Shown in pieces: positions 7,348 through 16,238 of a DNA stretch of 64,000 bases. The notes below the pieces were generated by a model. The model was not told where the DNA came from and made no database searches. It worked only from the letters and a program-made list of their open reading frames with translations. The stretch is from Acidimicrobiaceae bacterium. Lineage in GTDB: Bacteria > Actinomycetota > Acidimicrobiia > Acidimicrobiales > Ilumatobacteraceae. The number at the start of each line of letters is the position of its first letter. The first letter of the stretch is position 1. Location of the stretch: assembly GCA_016722025.1 (NCBI GenBank), contig JADKGZ010000010.1:62001-126000 (forward strand). Direction: 5' to 3'. Both the position numbers and the translations under genes were made by a program.

Positions 7348-9753
7348 TCAGCGACCGGGCCAGTTGGCGGAGCCCGGGCCCACCTTGTCGGCGCGACCCA
7401 CCACCACCACATCGGCAGTGGCCGTGTAGCCGTCGGCGGTCTGTGCAACGAAGGTGCGAGCACCGGCGCGATCCGTTGGCCGCACCACGAACGTGGCCTC
7501 CAGCAACCCGTACCCGTTGCTGAGCACGGTGACGGGCGTGCCACCGCCATCGGCCCAGGAGATGGTGACCGGGACGTTTGCCGCAAACCCTGCACCTGCC
7601 AGCGTGACCCGGCTACCAGCCACGATGGTGGTGTTGCCGGCGGCCAGCTTGGGCTCGTGACGAGCGTCGCCGCTGACGAGGATGGTGGCATAGGCGCCGT
7701 CGGCGCTGACGGCCACCACGTTGGCGGTTCGCCGGCCGGCGGCGGTGGGGCTGAAGATCACCTGCAGGTTGCACGACAGCCCGGCATCGAGCGTGGTGCG
7801 CGAGCACTCGTCGAGGCTGATCTGGAAGTCGTCGGGATGGGAGCCCTGCACGCTGATGCGGGCGATCTTCACCGGGTTGAAGGCCACGTTGGTGAAGGCG
7901 AGCGGCAGCGGCTCGCTGCGCTCGCCGACCACCACGTCGCCACCGTAGGTGGGCGCCAGCGTGGCAGCCAGGCTCGGCTCGCCGCCGAGGCCCGAGATCT
8001 CGCTGCTGATCGACACGGCATCGAAGCCGGCCTCACTGACGGTGAGCGTGGAGACGACCGGGCCGGCGACACTGGGCATCAGCATCAGGTGCACGGTGCA
8101 CGAACCACCGGGGGGCACCGGTGTGCCGGCGGTGTCGGCACAGCTGCCGCCGCTGATCAACAGGTCGGGGTTCGACATCTCGACCAGTGCGGGCACGAAC
8201 GACGATGGGCCGCGGTTGAAGACGAACAACCGCCACTCGGGGCCGGGGTAGCCGACCGCGACGGTGCCGACATCGAGGTTGGCCAGCTCGAGCGTGGGTG
8301 GGTGATCGACGACGGCGACCTGCCGGCCGGCGATGGCGGCATTGCCGAACGCTGCGCCGGCGAGGGTGTCGAACACCACCACGCGACCGGTGGCGGAGAG
8401 CTTGGGATGCGACTGCGCGGCCGGTGCCGGCGTGACACCGTCGGCGAGCACCGAGACACGATCGACCGTGCCCGACGACGGCACGAAGAGCACGATGTCG
8501 CCGTCGTCGTGGTCGCCCGCCGCATTGCTGTGGGTGTCGAACAGGTTGGTGGCCCGCGACACGTACAGCAACTCGTCGCCGCTGTAGTTGAGCGCTGGCT
8601 GAGTGGCGCCGGTATCGGCGGCGATGGGCGCGTCGACGGCACCGTCGACAGCAGCGGCGGTGCTGGCTTCGCGGCTGGCCAGCTGCAGCGAGCCGTCGGT
8701 GCGATCGAAGAGGTAGACCTGCGGAGCGCACGCCGGGTTGCATGCCGGCAGCACCGCCCCTGCGACCAAGCTGGTGGCAGTGGACACGAATGCAATGCGC
8801 TGGCCGTCGCCGGAGATGGCAGGACTCGACGAACTGCCGGGGTCGCCGTTGAGCGCGTTGGAGATGCGCCGAACGTTGGTGTTGCGATCGAGGTTGCTGC
8901 GATCCCACACGAACACGTTGGACGCGGCAAGATCGCCGGGCTCGGCGCCTTTGCCCCACTCGGCCAGCATCAGCGACGAGGTGGCATCGGAGGTGAAGGC
9001 CAGCAACGAGCCATCATCGCTGAACGCCGGCTCGCGCAGGCCGACGTAGCGGAAGGTGCTGTCGGGCGCCGCACTGGGAGTGCCGGCAACGGGGGCCGAG
9101 CGACCGGCGTCGCCGATTGCCACGGAGAGATCGACCACCGTGATGCCGGTGAGCAGCGGCGCGGCCACGCTGAACTGGTGCGTGTAGGCCACGAGGCTGC
9201 CCTCGCTCGACACCGCCGCCGGGTAGAGCGGGCTGACGTTGTCGCCGGCGGCTGATTCGAAGCCCGCACCGCGCGACGCCGAGACCAGCTCCCAGTCGCC
9301 GAGCCGGCCGCCACACGCGGGCAACAACAGGCGGTACACATCCCAGCGGGAACCGACATCGTCGTCGCGGAACAGGTCGTAGGCGAGCTCGGTGATGACG
9401 GTGACCGAGCAACCATCCGCGCTCAGCACCGGCCACACCGACTCGCCGGCGCGGATGTCGGGTGACTGCTCGGTGAGCTCGATGACCGAGCCGTCGGCAC
9501 GATCCTTCAACCAGATGCTGCTCGCTCGTTGGTCGCCGACCGCGGCCGGCGCACCGGCGTACACCACCAGGCGACCGTCTGCCGACACCGTCGGGGTCTG
9601 TGACGAGATGTTCTCGACCACGGCGGACGGGAGTTGTGGTGCCGCCTGCGGCGCGCTGCTACCCGCGGTCGCCTGGGAGACGCCCAGAGCCGCGAGCACC
9701 GCAGCTGCGCTCCCGATGTGGAGCCAGCGCCGAATGGCCGACGTGATGTGCAT
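7348..9753 (-). CDS. Secreted TolB/PD40-like beta-propeller protein with ASH-type beta domains
   Basis: The protein has 801 residues with a signal peptide at 1-31 (SAAAVLAALGVSQATAGSS). About seven PD40-like repeats follow (SADGRLVVYAG, SSEGSLVAYTH, SDDGSLLAFTSD, SGDGQRIAFVS, NYSGDELLYVS, SATGRVVVFD), enough for one propeller. Next come two ASPM/SPD-2/Hydin-like beta domains, each with a Cys pair (SGGSCADTAG...GGSCTVHL; LDECSRTT...LSCNLQVIF), and a C-terminal IPT-like domain. No membrane anchor or sorting motif is seen, so it is probably extracellular. It lies downstream of hemD by 46 bases and may be read from that operon. Function is unknown. Confidence 0.75.
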   Translation of the reverse strand: MHITSAIRRWLHIGSAAAVLAALGVSQATAGSSAPQAAPQLPSAVVENISSQTPTVSADGRLVVYAGAPAAVGDQRASSIWLKDRADGSVIELTEQSPDIRAGESVWPVLSADGCSVTVITELAYDLFRDDDVGSRWDVYRLLLPACGGRLGDWELVSASRGAGFESAAGDNVSPLYPAAVSSEGSLVAYTHQFSVAAPLLTGITVVDLSVAIGDAGRSAPVAGTPSAAPDSTFRYVGLREPAFSDDGSLLAFTSDATSSLMLAEWGKGAEPGDLAASNVFVWDRSNLDRNTNVRRISNALNGDPGSSSSPAISGDGQRIAFVSTATSLVAGAVLPACNPACAPQVYLFDRTDGSLQLASREASTAAAVDGAVDAPIAADTGATQPALNYSGDELLYVSRATNLFDTHSNAAGDHDDGDIVLFVPSSGTVDRVSVLADGVTPAPAAQSHPKLSATGRVVVFDTLAGAAFGNAAIAGRQVAVVDHPPTLELANLDVGTVAVGYPGPEWRLFVFNRGPSSFVPALVEMSNPDLLISGGSCADTAGTPVPPGGSCTVHLMLMPSVAGPVVSTLTVSEAGFDAVSISSEISGLGGEPSLAATLAPTYGGDVVVGERSEPLPLAFTNVAFNPVKIARISVQGSHPDDFQISLDECSRTTLDAGLSCNLQVIFSPTAAGRRTANVVAVSADGAYATILVSGDARHEPKLAAGNTTIVAGSRVTLAGAGFAANVPVTISWADGGGTPVTVLSNGYGLLEATFVVRPTDRAGARTFVAQTADGYTATADVVVVGRADKVGPGSANWPGR

Positions 9754-9799
9754 GATCTGTCTACGGACTCCGCCCGCTGTGGTTCGAACTGGGAGAATT

Positions 9800-10522
9800 C
9801 TACTCGCTCACGGAAAGATGGCGCTGAAGCGCTGCCACCAATCCGGGCAATGAATGATCGGCGGCCACGATGGCAACCTTGAGGCCCGCCCGCTCGATCG
9901 CCGCGGCCGTCTGGGGACCGATGGCCACCACCACCGGCGGGGTGGTGTGGCCGAAGACGGCCACCCATGCCCGAGCAGCGGAGCCGCTCGCGAACAGCAC
10001 TGCGTCGGCGGCCAACGCAGCCAGTTGCTGGCCGGCCGTGACACGTGCCGGCACGCTGCGATACGGGCTGATGGTGGTGACCTGCCAGCCACGCGCTGCC
10101 AGACCGGCGGCCAGTTCCGGCTCGGCGGCCGCGGCCTGCACCAGCAGCAGCGAGCCGCTGCCGGACGGGAACTCGGCGAGCAGGCCGGTGGCGTTCTGCT
10201 GAGCCGGCACGAGCCCGGCAACGATGCCGGCCACCGCCAGCGCATGGGCAGTGGCCGACCCGATGGCGGCCACCGAGGGTGGGGCCGCGCTGCCGTGCGC
10301 GGCGACGTACTGCGCCGCACCATTGGGCGACGACACGACCAGCCACTCGAACCGCGTGGGCCCGAGCGCTGCCAGCTCGGCAGTGGCGGTGGGGTCGGCC
10401 ACGATCTCGATCAGCGGCACCACCACCGGCACCGCACCAGCGGCCTGCAACAGGGTGACCAGTTCGTCGGCCTGCTCGGCGGCGCGAGTGACCACCACGC
10501 GGCGACCGGCCAGCGCGCCCAC
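9800..10522 (-). CDS. hemD: Uroporphyrinogen-III synthase
   Basis: Cyclises hydroxymethylbilane to uroporphyrinogen III. The 240-residue protein shows the HemD layout (GRRVVVTRAAEQADELVTLLQAAGA; FEWLVVSSPNGAAQYVAA; DAVLFASGSAARAWVAVFG; VVAIGPQTAAAIERAGLKVAIVA). The GTG at 10522 is chosen because it follows the hemC stop by 13 bases behind a GGCGGG-like site. An in-frame ATG at 10606 would overlap hemC by about 70 bases and add non-family sequence. Last heme gene of the rex-hemACD operon. Confidence 0.85.
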   Translation of the reverse strand: MGALAGRRVVVTRAAEQADELVTLLQAAGAVPVVVPLIEIVADPTATAELAALGPTRFEWLVVSSPNGAAQYVAAHGSAAPPSVAAIGSATAHALAVAGIVAGLVPAQQNATGLLAEFPSGSGSLLLVQAAAAEPELAAGLAARGWQVTTISPYRSVPARVTAGQQLAALAADAVLFASGSAARAWVAVFGHTTPPVVVAIGPQTAAAIERAGLKVAIVAADHSLPGLVAALQRHLSVSE

Positions 10523-10535
10523 CGACCCGCCCGCC

Positions 10536-11424
10536 TCAGCCCAGGTCGGCTTGCAACGAGCGGGCCAACCCGGCCGCGAGCGCCATGCGCTGCGCCGGCG
10601 AACCATGCACGGTGATCGACCCGCTGACGTGTCGGTGTGCCGAAGGAGCCGCGAGGAAGCCGGTGAGCACGTCGTCGACTGCGTGCGCCGCGACCGGCAG
10701 CGAACAGCCGGAGCCCAGCTCGGCGAGGAACGCTCGCTCCAACTGCACCGCGGCGCGAGTGAGCGGATGGTCGACAGCAGCCACGAGTGCTGCCACCTCC
10801 GCGTCGCCCTCGCGGCACTCGATGGCCACGCACCCCTGCCCCGGGGAGGGCACGAACCGATCCACCGGCAGCGGCTGCGCGATGCGGTCGGTGAGCTGCA
10901 GGATCTGCAGCGCAGCCACAGCCATCACCAGTGCGCCGCCGGCCGGCAGCTTCGACAGACGCGTGTGGATGTTGCCGCGGAGCTCGACGAACTCGAGATC
11001 CGGGCGCGCCGCACCGAGCTGGGCGCGTCGGCGCACCGACCCGGTGGCAACCGTGGCGCCGTGCGGCAACTCGTGCAGCGCAGCACCGACCAGCGCGTCG
11101 CGAGCGTCGCGGCGCTCGCAGAACGCCGCCAACTGCAAGCCGGGCGCCTGCGCCGAGGGAAGATCCTTGGCACTGTGCGCCGCCAGGTCGGCAGCGCCAC
11201 TGAGCACGGCGCGCTGCACCTCCTTGACGAAGACACCTTGGCCACCGATGGTGTGCAACGGCACATCGGTGCGCTGGTCGCCCAGTGTCTCCACGAACAC
11301 CAGCTGCACGACCAGGCCTGCGTGCGCGGCCATCAGCGCATCGGCGACGGCCGTTGCCTGCGCCGTTGCCTGCGCACTGCCAGGTGGCCAACCGCAACGT
11401 GCGGCCGGGGGTGGAGGTGGCCAT
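10536..11424 (-). CDS. hemC: Porphobilinogen deaminase (hydroxymethylbilane synthase), frame interrupted near the N-terminus
   Basis: The main frame gives a clear HemC from about residue 20 on (LHTIGGQGVFVKEVQRA, HSAKDLPSAQAPG, TGSVRRRAQL, SPGQGCVAIECR) with the cofactor Cys region LGSGCSLPVAA. The natural start is the ATG at 11424, which shares its A with the hemA stop (TGATG). From that ATG the frame reads MATSTPGRTLRLAT and then leaves the HemC frame near 11381. The conserved TRGS motif is recovered if two bases are restored (ACC-CG-TGGCAGT), giving 296 residues, the expected length. A sequencing or assembly error is likely since heme synthesis is otherwise complete; a true mutation cannot be excluded. 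Confidence 0.85.
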
Positions 11425-12683
11425 CAGCCGAGGTCGAAGAGATCGCGCACGGCGGCAGCGTTGCGCTCGCCCTGCGGGGTACCGGCGTCGTCCTTGAGCC
11501 GCACCGAGAGCTGGTGCAGCATCTTGGCCACGATGCCCTTGGTGACCGCTTCGACAGCCTCGCGCTGGGCCGGTTCGAGCGAGGCGAGGCGGTTGGCGAA
11601 CCGCTCGAGCTCGGCGAGGCGCACGTGGTCGGCCTTCTCGTGCAACTGAGCCACCAACGGTGCGGCCTGGCGAGCGGTGGCCTCCAGGCCGAACCGCTCG
11701 ACCTCTTCGCCGACGATGCTGCGCACGCGGTCGGCTTCGGCGGCGCGCAACGCAATGCCACGCGCCGCCCAGTCGCGGAGGTGATCGAGGTTGAGCAAGG
11801 TGACGTCGGGCGCCTGCTCGACATCGGCTGCAACGTCGCGAGGCACTGCGATGTCGACGACCAGCAGCGGCGAGCTGATGCCGAGGCGAGCCGCGACGAC
11901 CAGTTCGTGATCGATGATGATGGTGCCGGCACCCGTGCAGGTGAGCAGCACATCGGCCTCACGCAGCGCCGCGCCGAGTTGGCTGAATGGCACGATGTTG
12001 CCGCTGACCCGTTGCGCCAGCTGCGCCGCCCGCGCCTGAGTGCGGTTGGTGACCGTGATGTCGGTGGCGCCCGCGCCGACGAGCGCAACGGCGATGCCCT
12101 CGCCCATCTCGCCGGCACCCACCACCAGCACCCGCCTGCCGGCGATGCCGCCGAGGCGCTCGTGCGCCATCTCGACAGCAGCGTGGCTGACCGACGCGGT
12201 GTGGCGGCCGATCGACGTCTCGGTGCGCGCTCGCTTGCCGGTTTCGATGGCATGACGGAACAGCAGGTTGAGCGTGGCCTTGGTGCCACCTTCGGCCTGG
12301 GCGATCTCCCACGCGCTGCGCACCTGGCCGAGGATCTCGCTCTCTCCCAGCACCGCCGAATCGAGGCCGGCAGCCACTTCGAAAAGGTGGCTCACCGCTG
12401 CGTCGTCGTGCTGGCTGTAGAGGTGCGGGTGCAGTTCGTCGGGCTGCATGCCACCCAGCTCGCAGAAGAAGTCGCGAATGTCGGCATAGGCGCCATGGAA
12501 GCGCTCGGCGACGGCGAAGACCTCGGTGCGGTTGCAGGTGCTGAGCACCGCCGCCTCGCGGATGTTGGCACGGCTGACCAGGCCGGTGATGGCCTTGGCG
12601 AGCTCGGGGCCCGAGACCGAGACGCGCTCGAGCAGGTCGATGGGAGCCGTGCGGTGGTTGACACCGATGACGACGATGCTCAT
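11424..12683 (-). CDS. hemA: Glutamyl-tRNA reductase
   Basis: Reduces glutamyl-tRNA(Glu) to glutamate-1-semialdehyde with NADPH, the committed step of the C5 pathway. The 419-residue protein begins MSIVVIGVNHRTAPIDLLER and carries the catalytic Cys in VLSTCNRTEVFA, then GLDSAVLGESEILGQV, the Rossmann motif LVVGAGEMGEGIA, and a C-terminal dimerisation helix region. The frame opens at 12743, but the ATG at 12683 matches the family start and lies 10 bases after the rex stop. Its stop overlaps the hemC start. Confidence 0.95.
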   Translation of the reverse strand: MSIVVIGVNHRTAPIDLLERVSVSGPELAKAITGLVSRANIREAAVLSTCNRTEVFAVAERFHGAYADIRDFFCELGGMQPDELHPHLYSQHDDAAVSHLFEVAAGLDSAVLGESEILGQVRSAWEIAQAEGGTKATLNLLFRHAIETGKRARTETSIGRHTASVSHAAVEMAHERLGGIAGRRVLVVGAGEMGEGIAVALVGAGATDITVTNRTQARAAQLAQRVSGNIVPFSQLGAALREADVLLTCTGAGTIIIDHELVVAARLGISSPLLVVDIAVPRDVAADVEQAPDVTLLNLDHLRDWAARGIALRAAEADRVRSIVGEEVERFGLEATARQAAPLVAQLHEKADHVRLAELERFANRLASLEPAQREAVEAVTKGIVAKMLHQLSVRLKDDAGTPQGERNAAAVRDLFDLG

Positions 12684-12693
12684 GCCCCCCAAC

Positions 12694-13386
12694 CTACGCC
12701 GTCGCCGACCGGGAGGCGCCACCAGGGACGGCATGAATGGCACCGCCGGCCCGCCGCTGCTCGTGATAGCTGAGGATCTGCAACTCGACCGCGAGATCGA
12801 CCTTGCGCACTTCGATCGACCTGGGCACCGACAACACGATCGGTGCGAAGTTCAAGATGCTGGTGACGCCGGCCGCGACCAGCCGGTCGGCGGCCTCCTG
12901 CGCGGCAGCGCCGGGCGTGGCCACGACCCCGATGCTGACTCGCTTGGTCTGCACGATCTGCGGCAACTCGTCGATGTGGCGTACGCGCACGCCGCCCAGC
13001 ACGGTGCCCACCTTGGCGTCGTCGACATCGACGATGCCGGCCACCGGAAAGCCGCGCTCACCGAACCCGCCATAGCCGGCGAGGGCCTGGCCGAGGTTGC
13101 CGGCACCGACGATGACCACCGGCCAGTCGTGAGTGAGGCCCAGCTCGCGGCGCACTTGGTAGACCAGGTAATCGACCTCGTAGCCCACGCCGCGGGTGCC
13201 GTAGCTGCCCAGGTAGGACAAGTCCTTGCGGACTTTGGCGGCATTCACGCCGGCGAGCTCGGCGAGGCGCTCGGAAGAGATGTTGTCGACACCCTCGGCA
13301 CTCTGCTCGCCGAGCAGGCGCAGGTACACGGGCAGCCGCGACACGGTGGCATCGGGGATGCGACGACGGTTGCGATCAGGGGCCAT
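12694..13386 (-). CDS. rex: Redox-sensing transcriptional repressor Rex
   Basis: Rex senses the NADH/NAD+ ratio and represses its targets when NADH is low. The 230-residue protein has an N-terminal winged helix (VSRLPVYLRLLGEQ, AAKVRKDLSYLGSYGTRGVGY) and a Rossmann NAD(H) domain (VVIVGAGNLGQALAGYGGF). The ATG at 13386 is preferred to a GTG at 13407, because the latter abuts the operator at 13408-13425. It heads a rex-hemA-hemC-hemD operon, the arrangement known from Streptomyces, where Rex autoregulates it. Confidence 0.94.
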   Translation of the reverse strand: MAPDRNRRRIPDATVSRLPVYLRLLGEQSAEGVDNISSERLAELAGVNAAKVRKDLSYLGSYGTRGVGYEVDYLVYQVRRELGLTHDWPVVIVGAGNLGQALAGYGGFGERGFPVAGIVDVDDAKVGTVLGGVRVRHIDELPQIVQTKRVSIGVVATPGAAAQEAADRLVAAGVTSILNFAPIVLSVPRSIEVRKVDLAVELQILSYHEQRRAGGAIHAVPGGASRSATA

Positions 13387-13407
13387 ACCGGGGAACACGT
13401 TAGGCAC

Positions 13408-13425
13408 TCGTGCACACGTTCACAA
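13408..13425 (-). promoter_or_regulatory. Rex operator (ROP) before rex-hemACD
   Basis: On the minus strand the sequence is TTGTGAACGTGTGCACGA. The Rex consensus is TTGTGAA-N4-TTCACAA: the left half matches fully and the right half (TGCACGA) matches five of seven. It lies 21 bases upstream of the rex ATG, as expected for autorepression. The site is read directly; its function is inferred from the known Rex system. Confidence 0.8.
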
Positions 13426-13499
13426 AGCCCGCAGGGTGAGAGTCGGGTGTGACGTGCGCCGCTGGGCGCGACGGCCGGGGCGAGCAGTGCGTGGCGCCG

Positions 13500-14990
13500 C
13501 TAGACGAGACTGCGTCGCAACAGCTTGCCGCTGAGGTTGCGGGGCAGCTGGTCGACGAAGAGGATCTTCGCCGGGCACTTGTAGCGAGCGAGGTTGTCGA
13601 GGCACCACGACACCAGCGTGTCTTCGTGAGCGGTGGCGCCCGGCTTGAGCACCACGAACGCCTTCACGGCCTCGCCGGTGTGCGGGTGCGGCACGCCGAC
13701 CACGCCCACCTCGAGCACGTCGGGGTGCTCCATCAGCACCTCCTCCACCTCGGCCGGGTAGACGTTGAAGCCACTGACGATCACGAGATCCTTGGCACGA
13801 TCGACCAGGTACAGGTAGCCGTCGTCGTCGACCACGGCGATGTCGCCGGTGCGCAGCCAACCGTCGGCGGTGAGCACACGAGCCGTGGCCTCCGGCTCGT
13901 CGAGATAGCCCTTGAACACGTTGGGGCCCTTCACCCAGATCTCGCCGGAGTCGCCTTCCAGCGCGTCGTCGCCGTTCTCGTCGACCAGGCGCACCTGCAT
14001 GCCGGCCAGCACCTTGCCCACCGAACCGACCTTCGGTGTCAGCCCCGCCGACGAGGTGACCACCGGCGAGGCCTCGGTGAGGCCGTAGCCCTCGCGCAGG
14101 ATGAGTCCGAAGCGCTGCTGCAGGTGGCGGGTCGCCTCCTCTGGCATCTTCGCTGCGCCGGTGAGTGCCAGACGCACGGTGGCGAAGCTGTCGGCCGGCG
14201 CATCGTCGAAGTGGCTGAACGCCAACCACAGCGGCGGAGCGCCCGGTATCACGGTGATGCCGCGCTCGGTGATGGTCTCGAGCGCGGTGAACGGGTCGAA
14301 GCGTTGCACCAGCACCACCGTGGCCCCCCGCGCCAGCGTGAGGCCGAGCACCACGTTGAGGCCGAAGATGTGGAACACCGGCAGCACCCCGAAGACCACG
14401 TCGTGTTCGTTGATGCCATCGGTGCTGCGGCCCTGTTCGAGGTTGGCCATCAGGTTGCCATGGCTGAGCATCGCTGCACGCGGCGACCCGGCGGTGCCGG
14501 AGGTGAAGATGAGCGCGGCGAGGTCGTCGTCGTCGACCTCGATAGCCGCCACCTGCTCGGTACCGAGCAGATCGTCGAACGCGGAGTCGGCCCCCGGCAC
14601 GGTGCCGGTCTCGGTGGCGACCACGTGCTCGACGGTGGGCAGGTGCACGCGGTCGATCTGTGCCCACGCGTGCGCCGCCAGCGGCTCGACCACCACCACC
14701 TTGGCACCGACCGTGCGTACCTCACGCTCGATCTCGGGCGCCGGGCTGGCCGGGTTCAGCGGCACGGTGACCGCACCGAGACCGAGCGCGGCCAGGTACA
14801 CGTCCACGAAGTAGCGACCGTTGCTGCACAGCAGCACGACACGGTCGCCCTTGCCGACGCCCAGCTTGGCCAGACCACCGCGCACGTGAGCCACCTGGTC
14901 ACGCAACGTGCCGTAGGTGGTTGGCCGACCGCGGCTGATGATGGCCACCTTGTCGGCGGGATGCGGATCGATGATGTGCGCCAGATTCAT
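13500..14990 (-). CDS. AMP-forming acyl-CoA synthetase (fatty-acid/aromatic-acid CoA ligase family)
   Basis: Adenylate-forming enzyme of 496 residues that would activate a carboxylic acid with ATP and CoA. Core motifs are intact: the P-loop FTSGTAGSPRAAMLSHGN (about 165-182), REGYGLTEASP, DGWLRTGDIAVVDDDGYLYLVDR and the C-terminal NLSGKLLRR with the catalytic Lys. The substrate cannot be read from sequence. It ends 114 bases upstream of the rex start and appears to be a separate unit. Cytosolic; no membrane segment. Confidence 0.88.
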   Translation of the reverse strand: MNLAHIIDPHPADKVAIISRGRPTTYGTLRDQVAHVRGGLAKLGVGKGDRVVLLCSNGRYFVDVYLAALGLGAVTVPLNPASPAPEIEREVRTVGAKVVVVEPLAAHAWAQIDRVHLPTVEHVVATETGTVPGADSAFDDLLGTEQVAAIEVDDDDLAALIFTSGTAGSPRAAMLSHGNLMANLEQGRSTDGINEHDVVFGVLPVFHIFGLNVVLGLTLARGATVVLVQRFDPFTALETITERGITVIPGAPPLWLAFSHFDDAPADSFATVRLALTGAAKMPEEATRHLQQRFGLILREGYGLTEASPVVTSSAGLTPKVGSVGKVLAGMQVRLVDENGDDALEGDSGEIWVKGPNVFKGYLDEPEATARVLTADGWLRTGDIAVVDDDGYLYLVDRAKDLVIVSGFNVYPAEVEEVLMEHPDVLEVGVVGVPHPHTGEAVKAFVVLKPGATAHEDTLVSWCLDNLARYKCPAKILFVDQLPRNLSGKLLRRSLV

Positions 14991-15153
14991 GTGATGCCCA
15001 GCCCCCTCTTGCGCTTCGCGCTGCGATGTTACTCACCGGTTACCGGGTCGTGCGCGGTCGGGTCACAATCAGCGGAGGAACCACGCCCGCTGGAGCAGCG
15101 TGTTGCGTGCCGCTCGCTGCCGGCAGCCGGTGATCACCCGGGCAGCAGCACGG

Positions 15154-15237
15154 TCAGAGCCGCAGCAGGGAGAGGATGCCGGCAGTGAGGATGCCGAGCA
15201 GCAGCAAGCCGAGGGTGAGCGTGGTCGCAGGGCGCAT
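15154..15237 (-). CDS. Possible 27-residue hydrophobic peptide
   Basis: An ATG at 15237 opens a 27-codon frame reading MRPATTLTLGLLLLGILTAG and ending ILSLLRL. It is one short transmembrane helix with a basic N-terminus. It lies 61 bases after the SAM-cleaving enzyme on the same strand. There is no good ribosome-binding site (AGGA is about 20 bases upstream), so translation is doubtful. The rest of 14991-15298 shows nothing else convincing. Confidence 0.2.
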   Translation of the reverse strand: MRPATTLTLGLLLLGILTAGILSLLRL

Positions 15238-15298
15238 ACCGCCACGCTACCGGGGGTTCCTGAGCCCACCGGCGTGCGGCACGCGGCACGCCGGCCGC

Positions 15299-16174
15299 TC
15301 AGGCAGAAGGGCGCATGGCCACGGGCACGCTGACAGCCGGGCCGTTGTCGCCATCGGCCAACGGCCGCAGCGTGACCTGGTCGGCTGCGGCGAGCGCCAG
15401 CTCGTCGGCCGCCGAGCGACGATCGAGCGCCAGCGTGAGCAGGCCGTAGCCATCGACGACGAGGCCCACCGACCCTGGGCCGAGGCCGCCGGCGCCGGGC
15501 ACGCGTTGCGCGACGCGAGTGATGTCGCCGGCACTCACCTGCAACCGCACCCCCTCGGCCGACCCCCACGGCGCCACGTCGTCGAGGCCGATGTTGAGCT
15601 GGCAGTTGCCGGCATGATCGATCCACAACACTTCGGCGTGCACCCCACCACCATCCGCTTCACGCGGTAACGGCACCACACCGGGCAGGATGGCGTCGGC
15701 ATCGACGGGCGTGCCCAGCTCGGCGAGATCCACGCCGTTGCACAGGTGCGCGGCGACCGCGGCGAACACATCGCGGCTGGGCACGGGCACGCCAGGGCTT
15801 GCCAGCTGGAAGTCGGCGTTGTCGAGGACGACGGCGCGCCCGGCGCCGCCCGCCATCGACACGGCCGACGCGAGCAACCCGTTGTCGGGGCCGATGACCA
15901 CGCCTTCGCCGCCGGCCACCTCGATGGCCACTGCACGGCGCTCGCCGGCAGCCACCACTGCCATCACCACGCCCGACGGCACGTAGCCGATGGCGCGAGC
16001 CAGCGCAAGACTGCCGGCACGCACGTCGTACGGCGGGATCGCATGCGTGAGGTCGACCACCACCGCGTGCGGGGCCAGATCGCGCACGATCGCCTTCACC
16101 ACCCCGACGTGCTCGTCGGTGAGGCCGAGATCGCTGAGGAACGAGATGGTGTCGTAGCGCCGGCCCATGAGCAA
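15299..16174 (-). CDS. S-adenosyl-L-methionine hydrolase (adenosine-forming), DUF62 family
   Basis: Family enzymes split SAM into adenosine and methionine using an activated water. The 291-residue protein has the N-terminal signature in the form ISFLSDLGLTDEHVGVVK (usually TDFG...DxYVG), then VVDLTHAIPPYDVRAGSLAL, the conserved GVVIGPDNGLLASA, and the C-terminal beta-barrel with IDHAGNCQLNI. The start is a TTG at 16174 or, equally well, the ATG at 16168; AGGT lies just upstream. The gene begins about 20 bases after a terminator-like hairpin with six Us, so expression may be set by attenuation. Confidence 0.82.
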   Translation of the reverse strand: MLMGRRYDTISFLSDLGLTDEHVGVVKAIVRDLAPHAVVVDLTHAIPPYDVRAGSLALARAIGYVPSGVVMAVVAAGERRAVAIEVAGGEGVVIGPDNGLLASAVSMAGGAGRAVVLDNADFQLASPGVPVPSRDVFAAVAAHLCNGVDLAELGTPVDADAILPGVVPLPREADGGGVHAEVLWIDHAGNCQLNIGLDDVAPWGSAEGVRLQVSAGDITRVAQRVPGAGGLGPGSVGLVVDGYGLLTLALDRRSAADELALAAADQVTLRPLADGDNGPAVSVPVAMRPSA

Positions 16175-16190
16175 TCACGCTACCTGCGGG

Positions 16191-16238
16191 AAAAAACGTA
16201 GAGGGCCGATGCCAACCCCCCGATGGCACCAGCCCTCT
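16191..16238 (-). terminator. Intrinsic-terminator-like hairpin immediately upstream of the SAM hydrolase start
   Basis: On the minus strand AGAGGGC (16238-16232) pairs with GCCCTCT (16206-16200). An inner stem TGCCA/TGGCA closes a G-rich 9-base loop, and after ACG come six Ts (16196-16191). The next gene's start codon follows 17-23 bases later. It is too far (173 bases) from the proC stop to look like a simple end-of-gene terminator, and there is almost no room for a promoter behind it, so a conditional (attenuator) role is inferred. Confidence 0.6.

Noticed and set aside
10224..12773. 849-codon open frame on the plus strand
   Set aside because: It lies opposite hemD, hemC and hemA, has biased composition (His, Arg, Gly, Gln) and no family pattern; it is the GC-rich antisense shadow of real genes.
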